From Acanthaster planci (Eukaryota > Echinodermata > Asteroidea > Valvatida > Acanthasteridae): DNA of 64,000 nt. This document shows positions 50,865 to 62,600 of this stretch, in pieces. Position 1 is the first letter of the stretch; each line of letters starts with the position of its first letter. The stretch is taken from positions 2,188,756-2,252,755 of the forward strand of contig NW_019091366.1 in NCBI RefSeq assembly GCF_001949145.1, given 5' to 3'. The position numbers and the translations under genes were made by a program. Below the pieces are notes generated by a model. The model saw only the letters and a program-made list of their open reading frames with translations, had not been told where the DNA came from and did not search any database.

Positions 50865-51989
50865 GTCTTCAGTAAATAGTCACCTTGCAGCCAACCCAGA
50901 AAACACAAAAGAAAACAATTAGACCTGTTGAAGGAAGAAAAGAACAGGTGTTTGGGTAAGGAAAGGATCAACGGAGCAGGAGTACCCAGTTAGTACTGGA
51001 CCCAGGAGTACCCAGTTAGTACTGGACCCAGGAGTACCCAGTTAGTACTGGACCCAGGAGTACCCAGTTAGTACTGGACCCAGGAGTACCCAGTTAGTAC
51101 TGGACCTCGTGTTATATAAGCCAAATTTTTATCGTCTTGATATTCCTGGCATGCATGGGCTAGCAATGACGGTTTGGCACACCTAATCTTACATTCCTGG
51201 TAACATTTCTGATGGAGTAATTTCAATTGTCAAGACTTACGCATCTTGTTTTCCCATCATCAAAATTTTTTTTGCTACAACATGCTCAGCCATGTTTATC
51301 CAATGTTAAGACAACAATCTGACTGACTCTGCTATTTCAAAATTTGAGTCGGATCAATATATCCAGATATCAGGCATGTTGTCAGGACAATGACATTTGT
51401 TTCTCAAGACTAAAAGCAAAAGAAAAGTGAAACAAAAAATGCTTTCGGCTGAATGTGCTTAATCTAAAGCCTGAACGTCTTCCAAAATTCTGGAAAGATG
51501 GCACATTTTGATTTGGACATGTTGGAACAGGGAGACGGTTGGAAACATCTTGTCTGAGCCTACTTTGAAGTTCTACCCCCTATGTTGAACAAGCATGTCC
51601 ATGATGACAAGAGAAGTACTTTTACTGACGTGTATTTTCGTCTCAAATTTCTTTAGGAACAAAACGATCACAGGTCGATAGACACGTAATCTCCCTCCCT
51701 TGACGCTAGAACAAACAGCATCGTATACTTCATAAAATGAAAAATAACTTAAAAAAAATGGGAGACGGCCAATTTTCACCAAACCAAAATGCGTACTATT
51801 TCTTCCAACATGGCTCCCCTACCTTAATAAATTGTCTACCTTTTTACAACATTTTGCAGGTCTCGGTACTAGACTTTACCACAAAAAGTGAACTAGAGAG
51901 GGCGCTTTTTACTTGCCCCATACACATGCATCCAATATCGATGATCTGGTAATCTGCTGATATCGCCGAGTCACGTCAGGTTAGAAAAA
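50865..51989. promoter_or_regulatory. shared divergent promoter region of the SWIB gene and SFXN5 copy A
   Basis: A 1.1-kb interval between two head-to-head start codons. It contains the 26-base minisatellite at 50977-51106. The part from about 51780 is similar to the sequence before SFXN5 copy B, including GTACTAGACT and CTAGAGAGGGCGCT (51893-51906), the latter about 85 bases before the ATG. This suggests a conserved core promoter duplicated with the gene. Confidence 0.5.
50977..51106. repeat. 26-base minisatellite, five copies
   Basis: Five tandem copies of a 26-base unit containing AGTACCCAGTTAGTACTGGA (starts at 50981, 51007, 51033, 51059 and 51085). Each has an AGTAC/GTACT inverted pair. 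It lies just upstream of the first coding exon of the SWIB gene, within the divergent promoter interval. Confidence 0.92.
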
Positions 51990-54900
51990 ATGGCAATAAG
52001 CAAGATTGACGAAGACTGGCCTAAATTTCAGCTGAAAGGGTCACGATTTAATCAGGTGAGGGCCTCCTGTGTTTGTTTTACTATGTCTTGAGGAAGCCAG
52101 ACTGAAAGGAAGATAAAATGAGGTGCCGTGTGCGAAGCGATTTGAAAACACAGGCAGTGCAGTGCCCCTGGCTAGATCGGATATAATTTTGCAGGCCGCG
52201 TCACGTTCCTTGCTGTTTGGGTGGACCGGGGGTCAATTTGGCGCAGTTGTGGGTACCAGTGCCGGGAACTTCTGGGGGGGGGTCAAGCGAAATGAGACTA
52301 AGGGAAAAATTCAGTAATCAGATGCCTTAATGTTGGTTATGTATCGTAAAGTGTAGCACAGCAGAAGAAAGTTACCATCCCAGGTAGTTTACCTTGACAT
52401 TGGAAATCTGCCTGGTTCCATCGTCATATGTCTGCAATGACTTGTCATCATAGGGTGTAATAACACAATGTATATGTACATAATGGAGAAAAGTAACATT
52501 ATCGTGCTGCATTCTATTTGAAGATAAAAAGCAACATAACTAAACTCCCTGAATAGGACGATCCTGCAATTTCCAGTGTTGTTCGCTCTGTTCATGTCCC
52601 TTTTTCATGGGCAAGTTTTAAATATAAGAAGTACTACAAGGTTCATTTGCCTACCTGGAAAGCCTTAGTCATACAGGCCCATACATGTAATGTGCGTATT
52701 GAAATCCATTTCTTTGTTTACTCTTTCAGGAAACTTTCAGGGGCAGATATCGTCACTTTTTAGATGTCACAGATCCAAGAACCCTGTTTGTGTCTAAGGT
52801 AATTTTTGTTTTTCGTTTTATAATATTTGATGTGTGGTAAGGGCAGTTTACTTCGTTGCCTTTAAAAGAGTTTGTAACAATTTTGTTTTTTTCCTTCTCC
52901 CACTTCTTAACCATTGTAGAAACAACTAGATGATGCCGTCAAATTATTGGACCACTTTAAGAATGGGACATTACCGGAAGGAATCACCAACAAACAACTC
53001 TGGGAGGCACAGAAGCTGAAACAGGTGTGGGTCTTTTATCAGCTGCTGTGTTTAAAATAATGCAACTACTTCAAATCCTAAAACAGCCAAGCCATCATTC
53101 ATAATAAGATNNNNNNNNNNNNNNNNNNNNNNNNNTAATGTATATGTACATAATGGAGAAAAGTAACATTATCATGCTGCATTCTATTTGAAGATAAAAA
53201 GCAACATAACTAAACTCCCTGAATAGGACGATCCTGCAATTTCCAGTGTTGTTCGCTCTGTTCATGTCCCTTTTTCATGGGCAAGTTTTAAATTGAAGAA
53301 GTACTACAAGGTTCATTTGCCTACCTGGAAAGCCTTAGTCATACAGGCCCATACATGTAATGTGCGTATTGAAATCCATTTCTTTGTTTACTCTTTCAGG
53401 AAACTTTCAGGGGCAGATATCGTCACATTTTAGATGTCACAGATCCAAGAACCCTGTTTGTGTCTAAGGTAATTTTTGTTTTTCGTTTTATAATATTTGA
53501 TGTGTGGTAAGGGCAGTTTACTTCGTTGCCTTTAAAAGAGTTTGTAACAATGTTGTTTTTTCTTCCTTCTCCCACTTCTTAACCATTGTAGAAACAACTA
53601 GATGATGCCGTCAAATTATTGGACCACTTTAAGAATGGGACATTACCGGAAGGAATCACCAACAAACAACTCTGGGAGGCACAGAAGCTGAAACAGGTGT
53701 GGGTCTTTTATCAGCTGCTGTGTTTAAAATAATGCAACTACTTCAAATCCTAAAACAGCCAAGCCATCATTCATAATAAGATTGAGTCGAAATCAACAGG
53801 CTATGGCTACAACTATCATATACATATCAATGGGAAGGCCCTGTAGCCACGAGTGAATGGCTTCTACATGAATATATGCCTTGTCTAGTCATAGCCACAA
53901 CATTTGCTATCCTATCCAACTGTTAAACGTTCATTTCAGATAATTGTCAAGACTGAATTTGTGTTTGAATTCTAGGCAGTTTTCCATCCGGACACAGAGA
54001 AGAAGATCTTCATGCCGTTGAGGATGTCAGGTATATTCAGAATGTCTTTCTTTGTGACATTAAGAATCATTGTTATTCACAAAAAAAACTTCAATCATGC
54101 GCAACCAAAAGAAGGGAAAAACTGTGAATTTCATGAAGTTGAATCTTGCATGTTGCCTTGGAAAAAGTGCACACCATTTCACAAAATGTACAAATGGTTG
54201 TCATTATTCACCCAGAATTTGTGCGTCCCCTTTCTTTAACAAGTTCTAAGTATATACTACTCCCTTTTCTGATTATATTTTACAGGTTTTGTTCCCTTTG
54301 GTACAGTCTCCGTTGTTGGCATGTTACTGCCAAACCCAACCCTGGCTTCAACTCTCTTCTGGCAGGTGAGGAGATGCAATCAACATATCTCACTCCCTCC
54401 AGCCCCCACACACCTGCACACGATTGTAGTGTTATGCTTTGTTCCAGTTTTAAAGTCAAGTCTAGGACATTTAGCCTGTGGACAGCAGAGAGGCTTTGGT
54501 GACAATGGGATGCCAATGGTTCTGTGTACCTAACGTCCATGCGAATACGCAATAGATTTCTGAAATCACCTGTTTACACAATGACAAATGCATGGAATAA
54601 GTGCAGGCATAAGGCATGTCCCCTGTTAAGGAGATTGTTGCTTCTTTGGAACAGTAGGCTCAAGATTAGACTTAACTTGAGCACTGTCTGTAGCTTATAT
54701 TTGACTAAGCTCAGACCTGTGCCTAGATTTGGCTAGTCTAGAGATGATAGCAGTCCATTTTATCAACAGTTGACGTATTACCTATCAAACTAAGTGAATT
54801 TCAAAATCTTACCGTAGTATTCATTTTATCTGACAAGCATTGATTCATAATCAATGTTTTGAATCTTTAAGCCAGTAAATTTCATCTACGTCACTTTATT

Positions 54901-57662
54901 TTTACAGTGGATAAATCAGAGTCACAATGCCTGTTTCAACTATGCTAACCGTAATGCCACAAAGGTAAGTTGTAATCAGTGAAATTGTTGATATGAAGCT
55001 AGAGTCATGTCCAAATCAACTGGTTAGGGCTAGGAGTTGCACTTATCTATGGGAAGTGACTGCTAGCCCCTAGCCACTGGCTTCCATATGTATTTGTGTT
55101 GTTTCTAGCCACATGCACGACTTTAGGATGCAGCCTAAGGCCTAGTGACTTGATGCTACTGAACACAATCACTTTTTGCTACCAGAAACTTGGTCTTTTA
55201 CGCATGCTGAAGCCTTTATATCAGGAAAGTGTATCATGTTGAATTCAAAGGCAGTGTTAAAGGCAGTGTGAGCATAAATCCTCACGCTTTGGCAAGTAGG
55301 AGCAAGTTTGTCAAGTAAGATACATTAACTCAAACTTTCAGTTAACTGTCTTTGGGTTCCCTAAAATTGACACATGGAGATCTTTAATTTTTCAGGNCAA
55401 TCACTTGGCTACAATGTATTCAGAAACCTCTGTTCTCAATTGTAGGTGACACCTACAGAGCGTTTTGTAATGGGATATGTTGGAGCAGTCACCATTGCTT
55501 GTTCTATCGCAGTAAGTCTTATGAACCCTTGCAGATCATGCAAAATCCATCGTTTAAGTTTCAGAGGACTGTGCCAGATAGAGGAAAGTTGAGCTCATTT
55601 GTGGTTTCTTTCCACTTGGCGTGATGCTCCTTGAATATTTTAAAAGTACAAAGAACGTCTTCAAGGCATATTTTGTAATGGGGAGATGTTAATTTTAAGT
55701 ACATGGTTTTTCTCTTACAAAGAATAACCATGAAATATTTCTGTAATGTTGAAGTCTGGAGTTTTGGGAAAGGTTCCTGGTTAGTGTGTTTTTAAATTGA
55801 GTATATTTTCCACATTTAATGTTTTAATTCAGTGAGTTACAATGTAGAAGACAACGTCCTTAGCTCATTGGAGTGGTGCTTTTTATCCTGTGAACAAAAT
55901 ACAGTTTTCATTTGAAGGACACCACCATCCCTGAGATGTGAGGGGTTTTGAGGGGTAGACTTTGCAACCCCCCCCCCATGCCAGTGACAGCAGATGGCCA
56001 ATAATATCGCCCTCCCACTGGTCTGCTTCCAATGTTGATTTGATTTGTTTGTTTTCTTTCTATCAAAAGGCAGGGTTGAGTATCTTATTGAAGAAAGCGA
56101 CCAACTTTAGTCCTACCACCAGGATGGTCATACAGAGGTTTGTTCCATTCCCAGCCGTCGGTAAGTCTCTAGAGATTCAATCTTATACTATCAACCTTGA
56201 GTTCAACTGTTTCTTGACTTGTCCCATTGCTTTGGGTTCTTCCACAACTTTTTATCATTTTGGCCTTCATTCAATCTTCATTTTTCAGCTTCAGCTAATG
56301 TCTGCAATGTGGTTCTGATGAGATTCACTGAATTGTATGACGGCATCGATGTTGTTGACTCTAAGGGAAATGTAGTTGGATCTTCCAAGATTGCTGCAAA
56401 AATGGTAAAAACTCATCTAAAACTGATTTCCTGTCCGTTTGAGGGAAGCAATTTTCCTGGATTTTGCAGAATGATAGAATACTTTGGTTATAGTTCTTTT
56501 TGCTGGAGGGAACTTATAGGAATCAAATGTCTCTATTCCTTGCTTCTAACAACAGGCTTTGAAAGAAACAGCAGTAACCAGAATAGCTATGCCAGCTCCT
56601 ATCTTACTCATTCCACCTGTCATCATGACTTTCATTGAAAACAAGTAAGATTTCAATAGTGCCTATTAATTTGTTGTTTTTCTCTTAATTGACAAATTTG
56701 GATAATGTCTTTGTGCCAATGTGATGCAAAGTGCTTTATGAGAAAATTTAGGAAGGTGTTATTCAAAGTTTATCTCAAGTAGGATTTGACCTTTTGACTT
56801 CTTGCTCGCTTGTGTGAATATCTCACATGAAAAATGGAGGGGGGTTTGAATCAAGCAGCTTTCTGATTATGGACTGTTGTAGATATTTATGTGTACAGAC
56901 TGGTCACACAAAGGTGTTTTCAGACAGTTTGTATCTTAGTATCTTAACCCGGATTACTTCTAAATACTCATATAATGTGGTTCTGTGGATCAATATTTGT
57001 GGTAACTTTCTAATAAATTTTAATTTCCACTGTAGGTTTCTTATTTCAGTTGTGTTTTCATCATGTACGTTGGGCATCATTTGTCATCTAAAAGATGTCC
57101 TGTTTATCATCGTATTGACAGGACTCATTTCTTGAAGCGTTTTCCTCGCTTCCATTTTCCTCTACAAGTCGTTGTTTGTACCAGTGCCTTTGCCTTTGCT
57201 CTGCCGTTGGCTATCAGTCTCTTTCCACAGTTCTCAACGGTAAGAAAAAACAACTTCANTATTTTCTTAGATTCAAACCTGGTGATCTTTGATGTCAGAG
57301 AAAACCAGTAGCATGCAATACCTTGGTCTTGGTCTCAGAATTCCCCTGAAATCTTAATTGGAATTTTCTCTCTCAAATGGAGTAAGATCAGGAATACACC
57401 TGCTAATCTAAAGTGTGTTCGATAGTGGATTTTTGGCAGAGTTTGTCATTGTCATTTGGATGTCATTTGACATTAGATGGTAGCTAAGATGAGATGAAAT
57501 GCCGGCAATTCAGGAACTGATTTCTGACCTAGACAGCAACTGCATTTCTGCCATTTACATCTTCTTGTCATCTTTTGGGTTTAGGTTTCAACCTCAAAGC
57601 TGGAACCTGAAATCCAAGCAGCAACATCGGAGAAGACAGTCAGTTACAACAAAGGGTTATGA
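51990..57662 (+). CDS. SFXN5: sideroflexin-5, tandem copy A
   Basis: Multi-pass inner mitochondrial membrane carrier; sideroflexins transport serine and related substrates, and SFXN5 is linked to citrate in older literature. Exons: 51990-52055, 52730-52798, 52920-53024, 53976-54030, 54286-54365, 54908-54964, 55446-55511, 56070-56160, 56289-56404, 56556-56644, 57122-57239, 57585-57662. These join to 329 codons, close to family length. SFXN5 matches include [35 protein letters not shown] (from residue 84), [19 protein letters not shown] (126-144), [30 protein letters not shown], and the C-terminal YNKGL typical of sideroflexins. Hydrophobic segments lie near 100-122, 150-170, 245-262 and 280-300. 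A second copy of exons 2-3 (53400-53468 and 53592-53696) lies after an N gap; using all four would insert 58 duplicated residues in frame, so only one set is taken as real. Confidence 0.93.
52467..53110 (+). repeat. first copy of a duplicated block carrying SFXN5 exons 2-3
   Basis: Nearly identical to 53137-53782, with only a few substitutions and small indels visible, mostly intronic. It ends exactly at the N gap. It probably represents one haplotype, with the second copy being the other. Confidence 0.85.
53111..53135. other. 25-base assembly gap (Ns)
   Basis: A run of exactly 25 Ns, apparently a placeholder gap of unknown true size, placed between two near-identical blocks. Confidence 0.99.
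53137..53782 (+). repeat. second copy of the duplicated block, with exons 2'-3'
   Basis: Contains intact exon copies 53400-53468 and 53592-53696, with the same splice sites as the first block. One coding change is visible: CACTTTTTA becomes CACATTTTA, turning HFL into HIL. The block continues without a break into the rest of intron 3, so it is contiguous with exon 4 whereas the first copy is not. Confidence 0.85.
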
Positions 57663-59600
57663 GGTACCTGACGTTACATAAGGTAACAGTGAAGCAACTT
57701 GAGTTGTAGTCAGGTAATGTGATTTATTCATACAAAGCTACCTCAGTCACTGTCATTTGAACATAGACTATAAATCAAAAGCAGTAACTGTCGGGCAGTG
57801 TACATTGGTGAAGCCTTGAACATCAGAGTACCAACTCTTTGAATCATTGACCAAGTTTGAGTATCAAATGTCAAGGTTTTAGGGTGACACAAATGTTCAC
57901 AGTCCGTTAAAATGGAACTTTTTTTGATTTTTCTCAGTCTTTGTTGGCAAAGCAAGTAATCATGAGTGCTGAATAAAATTCCAAGTTTGAAAAGTGTGTC
58001 TATCAAAGGTAAATTGTATTTCCGGTTTTCATCTAGTTGTCATTTTTAATCATAATGCACAGTATTGTCGTTCATTTAATCATGATTCCTGGGAATGATT
58101 TTGCCATTCCTTGGGTTAAACCTTTCTCTGTAATTATTTATTTTACTATTATTCTGTACTGTATAAGTTACAATGATCTCAAAGTTAATTCCGCCTTGCT
58201 CTGTTCCTAAGCAAGGCATTTTACCATGATACCTGCTTCCAGACAGGAATATTGCAGGAATCTGTGAATGTAGAGTTTGCTTTTTGCATATTTGCAGTGC
58301 TTATCAGTTTGGAACATTCAGATCTGGCTGATAACAGTCCTCTAGAGTTTGGACTACGTCTGTTGTCACCACATGCCTGGTTAGTTGCACTTGGGAAAGA
58401 GGTTGACCTAGATGTAGACACTGTTGATTCAGATGTCGTCTGAGGAAGGCTACCTAACACAGTAGTATTTGCTGCCATTTTGGTTCTGCATCAGTTAATT
58501 CAGATTATCACCCACATTATGATAATTTTCATATACTCTGCATTGTTAACATTTTTAAAAACTTCATTTGCACATGGGAATCAAAAGAGGTTGTTTCAAG
58601 GGTGCGCGGATCTTCTTTACTTATTCACCTCTAGGAGTTGAAAAAAATTATAACTTATGCAGTAGTTGAACAGTTTTTTTAACCATTTATTTTCAACATT
58701 TATTCTATAGAATTTCACACAATACATCATTGAATATACTGCATCACTCTGCGCGTCAAAAATTTTGTAGTAAAATATGCCAAGACGAAAGTGACATGTG
58801 ACAAGAAATCAGCTTTTAGAGCATTTAAATTTTAAAAAATGTAATATTTTACAACAAATTATTTTTATAATAAAAGCAGCTATGAGTTATTTAATAAAAA
58901 ATATATTAATGGTGAAATCAAGTTGCAGTGCAGTCTTGTAAACTTGTATAAAGTGCTGTCCGTTGTCATTGCATCTGCCACAGAATCTAGCCGTGTTTTA
59001 CAAAGTGCGCCCTCGTTGTTTGTGTTTTCCTTTTGATGATTCACTCCTAGGTATTGGTACCACTAGTAAATGGATCCCTCTCTCCCAAATCTCACTCCTA
59101 ACCACACTACCAGTTATCATCCTAGTGCCTTTTTGCGAGAATCCCACTGTACATGTTTTTGTTAGCATTATAAACTTTGTAGAAATTCTACACAGATGAC
59201 ACAATTGATCTTGGAAACAACATGTCCTGAAGTTGAAGTTGTATGTTGAACTATTACATCAAACATTGCAAAATGAAATGTTTTGTGAATATGTGTTGCA
59301 TTTTATGTCAAGTATTTTCAATTTTACTGATATGAGTTTTTTTTTGTTGCAAATATCATTGGTACTAAATGATCAAAGCCTTAGCCTCCTGATCAATGTA
59401 TACGCCATCTTCCTCCCTTCATGCAAAAAACAAAGAAGCGCCTAAATTTGATAAAAATGGAAAGGAACCAAAGACTTAGCAGACGATAACTTTCGTCCAA
59501 CCCAATGCGCACGTTCTGCCAACATGGCACCTCATCAAAACAAATTATATTCCTTTCTACAACATGGTGGGATCAGGGTACTAGACTGTACCTTGGCATG
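57663..59600. other. SFXN5 copy A 3' UTR and spacer before copy B
   Basis: The 2-kb spacer between the tandem genes. An AATAAA at 57972-57977 could end copy A. Open frames at 57743-58006 (minus), 58252-58443 (plus) and 58963-59199 (plus) show no recognisable domain. From about 59450 the sequence resembles the upstream region of copy A. Confidence 0.5.
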
Positions 59601-59655
59601 TTGGCTAGAGAGGGCGCTCATTAAGAGCAATCTTTGCCGACATTCAAGTAATAAA
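59500..59655 (+). promoter_or_regulatory. duplicated core promoter of SFXN5 copy B
   Basis: Similar to 51780-51989 before copy A, including CCAACATGGC, GTACTAGACTGTACC and CTAGAGAGGGCGCT (59605-59618), here about 38 bases before the ATG. Identity is lower than in the exon 3-4 region of the genes. Confidence 0.5.
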
Positions 59656-62600
59656 ATGGCATTGGCAGCACGAAAGATTGACGAAAAGGACTGTCCCAAA
59701 TTCGAACTTAAAGGGTCGCGATTTAATCAGGTGAGTGCTTCCGAGGTTTGTTGTTAAAGAGGTCAGGCTGAAAGGGGAATAAAAGAGGTGTCCATTTATA
59801 AAACATCTTGAAGTTGAAGTCACTATTCTCGCGGTCGGAGGTTCCATTTATTTAGGGTCTGGGCTAGGCCTATGGACTCCCATCTGGGCGAAGGGGCAAC
59901 TCTCTATTCACTTTGTACAGCCTGGGATTTGGATGTTTTCCTCCTTTTTTGCTGCAACATGATAAATATAAAGTTTTTCTGTACAGTGTTGGAGATATTC
60001 ATAGCGCATAAATAATGAAATTTCAGGCACATTTGATGTAGGAAAGATTAGGGATACGAGTTCAGTCAATATGCCGTGGCTGTTGTTACAGCAGCCGTAA
60101 TGCATCTCCCATTTTCTATCGTTACAACACTGCAACTGCACAAGCACGCCAACTTAAGCGCAGATTTCGGACTTTATTTCCCTTTAAAAAAAATCCTCCA
60201 AAGCCTCCAATGAAAAAAGATTCCTGCTTAGGCCTATACAATTAGAAACCAACATAGAAAAACAATTATGGTATAAAACATGAAATTTAAGTGAAAAAAA
60301 ATAAAATGGTCCAAATGCAGACTCAAACTCACACACCAGTGGTTCCAACCCTTCTGCCTTGACCACTCGGCCACAAGCGTTCAGAGATCCATGTAATTTT
60401 AAAATATACATGTATAAACCGTTGTGATGATCAGCTGCGTCATCGCACTTGCGCAGTTCATTGCCGTAAAAATAGAATATGGGGGACGTGTTATGGCTGC
60501 CGTAACGATAGCCACTTTGTAGTCAATAATAGGCCTAGGCCCCAATTCAGATTTTCAAGCCCATAGTCGGCAACACTATTTTTGCCCCTTTGAGTTTCGA
60601 GTGTGAGATATGGAATAGCCACCAATTGACCAATCAGAGAGAAGAATCAAGAATCAGTGACATTAGTTACTCAGAAAAGATGTCCCAAGTCTTACCACTA
60701 AATACAAGTACAAATGGATAGCATTCTCCTTGAGATTACTAAACACCACCCTTACAAAATGGATATTGTTCCCCATGAGATTACAAAACACCACCCTTAC
60801 AAAATGGATGGTGTTCCCCTTGAGATTACTTAACACCAGCCTTACCTGGAAGTAGTAATTTCACACAACTTTGAATGGATGTACCACATATCCAAGATTA
60901 CCATGATTACCACTGCAGCATGTATGTTGGGACTTTCGCAGAGACGCCTCGGTTGCAGTGAGCAAATTAAAGCAACAGCATACAAGTCATCAGCACACCC
61001 AGCAGGTTCACTAGAGGCTGCGTACCAAGCTCCACATTCATTCCTCTTCACACCAAAAAGGACTGCTACAAATACTTATTCCATGTTCAGTCCTTGAATG
61101 GAACCAACTCCCTCACTTCAGTTTGGAAGCTTCTACTGTCGACATTTTCAAATCTTGCTTGTTGACCCTGGATATCAAGGCCCTTTTAAACCACGCCCAC
61201 CCTCTTGTCTAAATTCTTGCCTACTGCCAACACTACGCCTTCGTGTTTATAACCCTCCAAGGATGTTTGCGGAGTGTGAAGCAGAAGCAGAGGTACAGCA
61301 GACCGTGCCCCTACTTCCTTCATTCAGCCCAGACAGCTGTAGCTCTGCATTATTACTTATCAGTAGTGCCTTTGCAGTGGCGTAACTGTGGGGGGGGACC
61401 CCAGCAGATGCCTGTGCCCCCAGGTGCCCTACCCCCCTCCCATGAAATCTGTGAATAATCTCCTTTGAGTTTATATAGCTATGCAGCTGCATTATTTCTT
61501 GTGGTACCCCTTTCAGTTAAGGCCATGAGAGTAGAAGTTGCAGATTTGCATCCACTGCCCGCATGTCCCGACACCACCCCTCCCTCCTGAGAAATCATTA
61601 TTTACAAAAATTTCATTATTTGTAAGAAACGGACACAAAATCACAAAAATTGCAGTTCCGAATCTTCCAGCATGTCTAGTTTTAACAGCTCTATGAAACA
61701 CCATATTCGTGCATTTTACCCACACTGAGCTCGGTTTAGATGGCTTTCATATGTCCAGATGTCTGCTGGAGCTATGGCCAACCCATGTGCATCGGATTGG
61801 CTTGCACGTTCAATATGTACATGTTACTGCTGGTCTTTTTTGTTGTGATGATCCATATTTGACCTGATCCATGAATTGATGAAGGGCAGCCTACATGCAG
61901 CTCATCCCTCAGCAAGACTTTTGGTTGTAGTTTGGCAGTGTTATACTTCAGAAGTGTCTATACTTGGAGGTTGAAATAAAATGAGGAATAATAAAAAATG
62001 AAAAAAATGCCTTATGTATTTTGAAATTGTTGGAACGCAAATCTACAGCTTCTATTCTCATGGCCTAAAAAATGTGTGCACCCCCAGGTGCCCCCCCAGA
62101 CATTTAGTCGTAGCTACACCACTGTGCCTTTGAGGCTGTGTGCATATTGAAATTCATTTCTTTGTTTACCCTTTTAGGAAACATTCAGGGGAAGATATCG
62201 TCACTTTTTAGATGTCACAGATCCAAGAACCCTATTTGTGTCCAAGGTAATTTTTTTTCAAAATATTTGATATGTTGTTAGGACAGATGATTTCATTGTC
62301 CTTCAGTGTGTTTGTAACAGGGTTTTTTCCTCCCGCAATTTCTTAACCATTGTAGAAGCAACTAGATGATGCCGTCAAATTATTGGACCACTTTAAGAAT
62401 GGGACATTACCTGAAGGAATCACCAACAAACAACTCTGGGAGGCACAGAAGCTGAAACAGGTGTGGGTCTCTTATCAGCTGATGTGTTTAAAATAATGCA
62501 ACTACTTCAAATCCTAAAACAGCCAAGCCATCATTCATAATAAGACTGAGTCGAAATCAACAGGCTATGGCTACAACTATCATATACATATCAATGGGAA

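Noticed and set aside
50977-51106. Regular repeats resembling a CRISPR array
   Set aside because: The units are contiguous with no spacers, and the DNA is eukaryotic.
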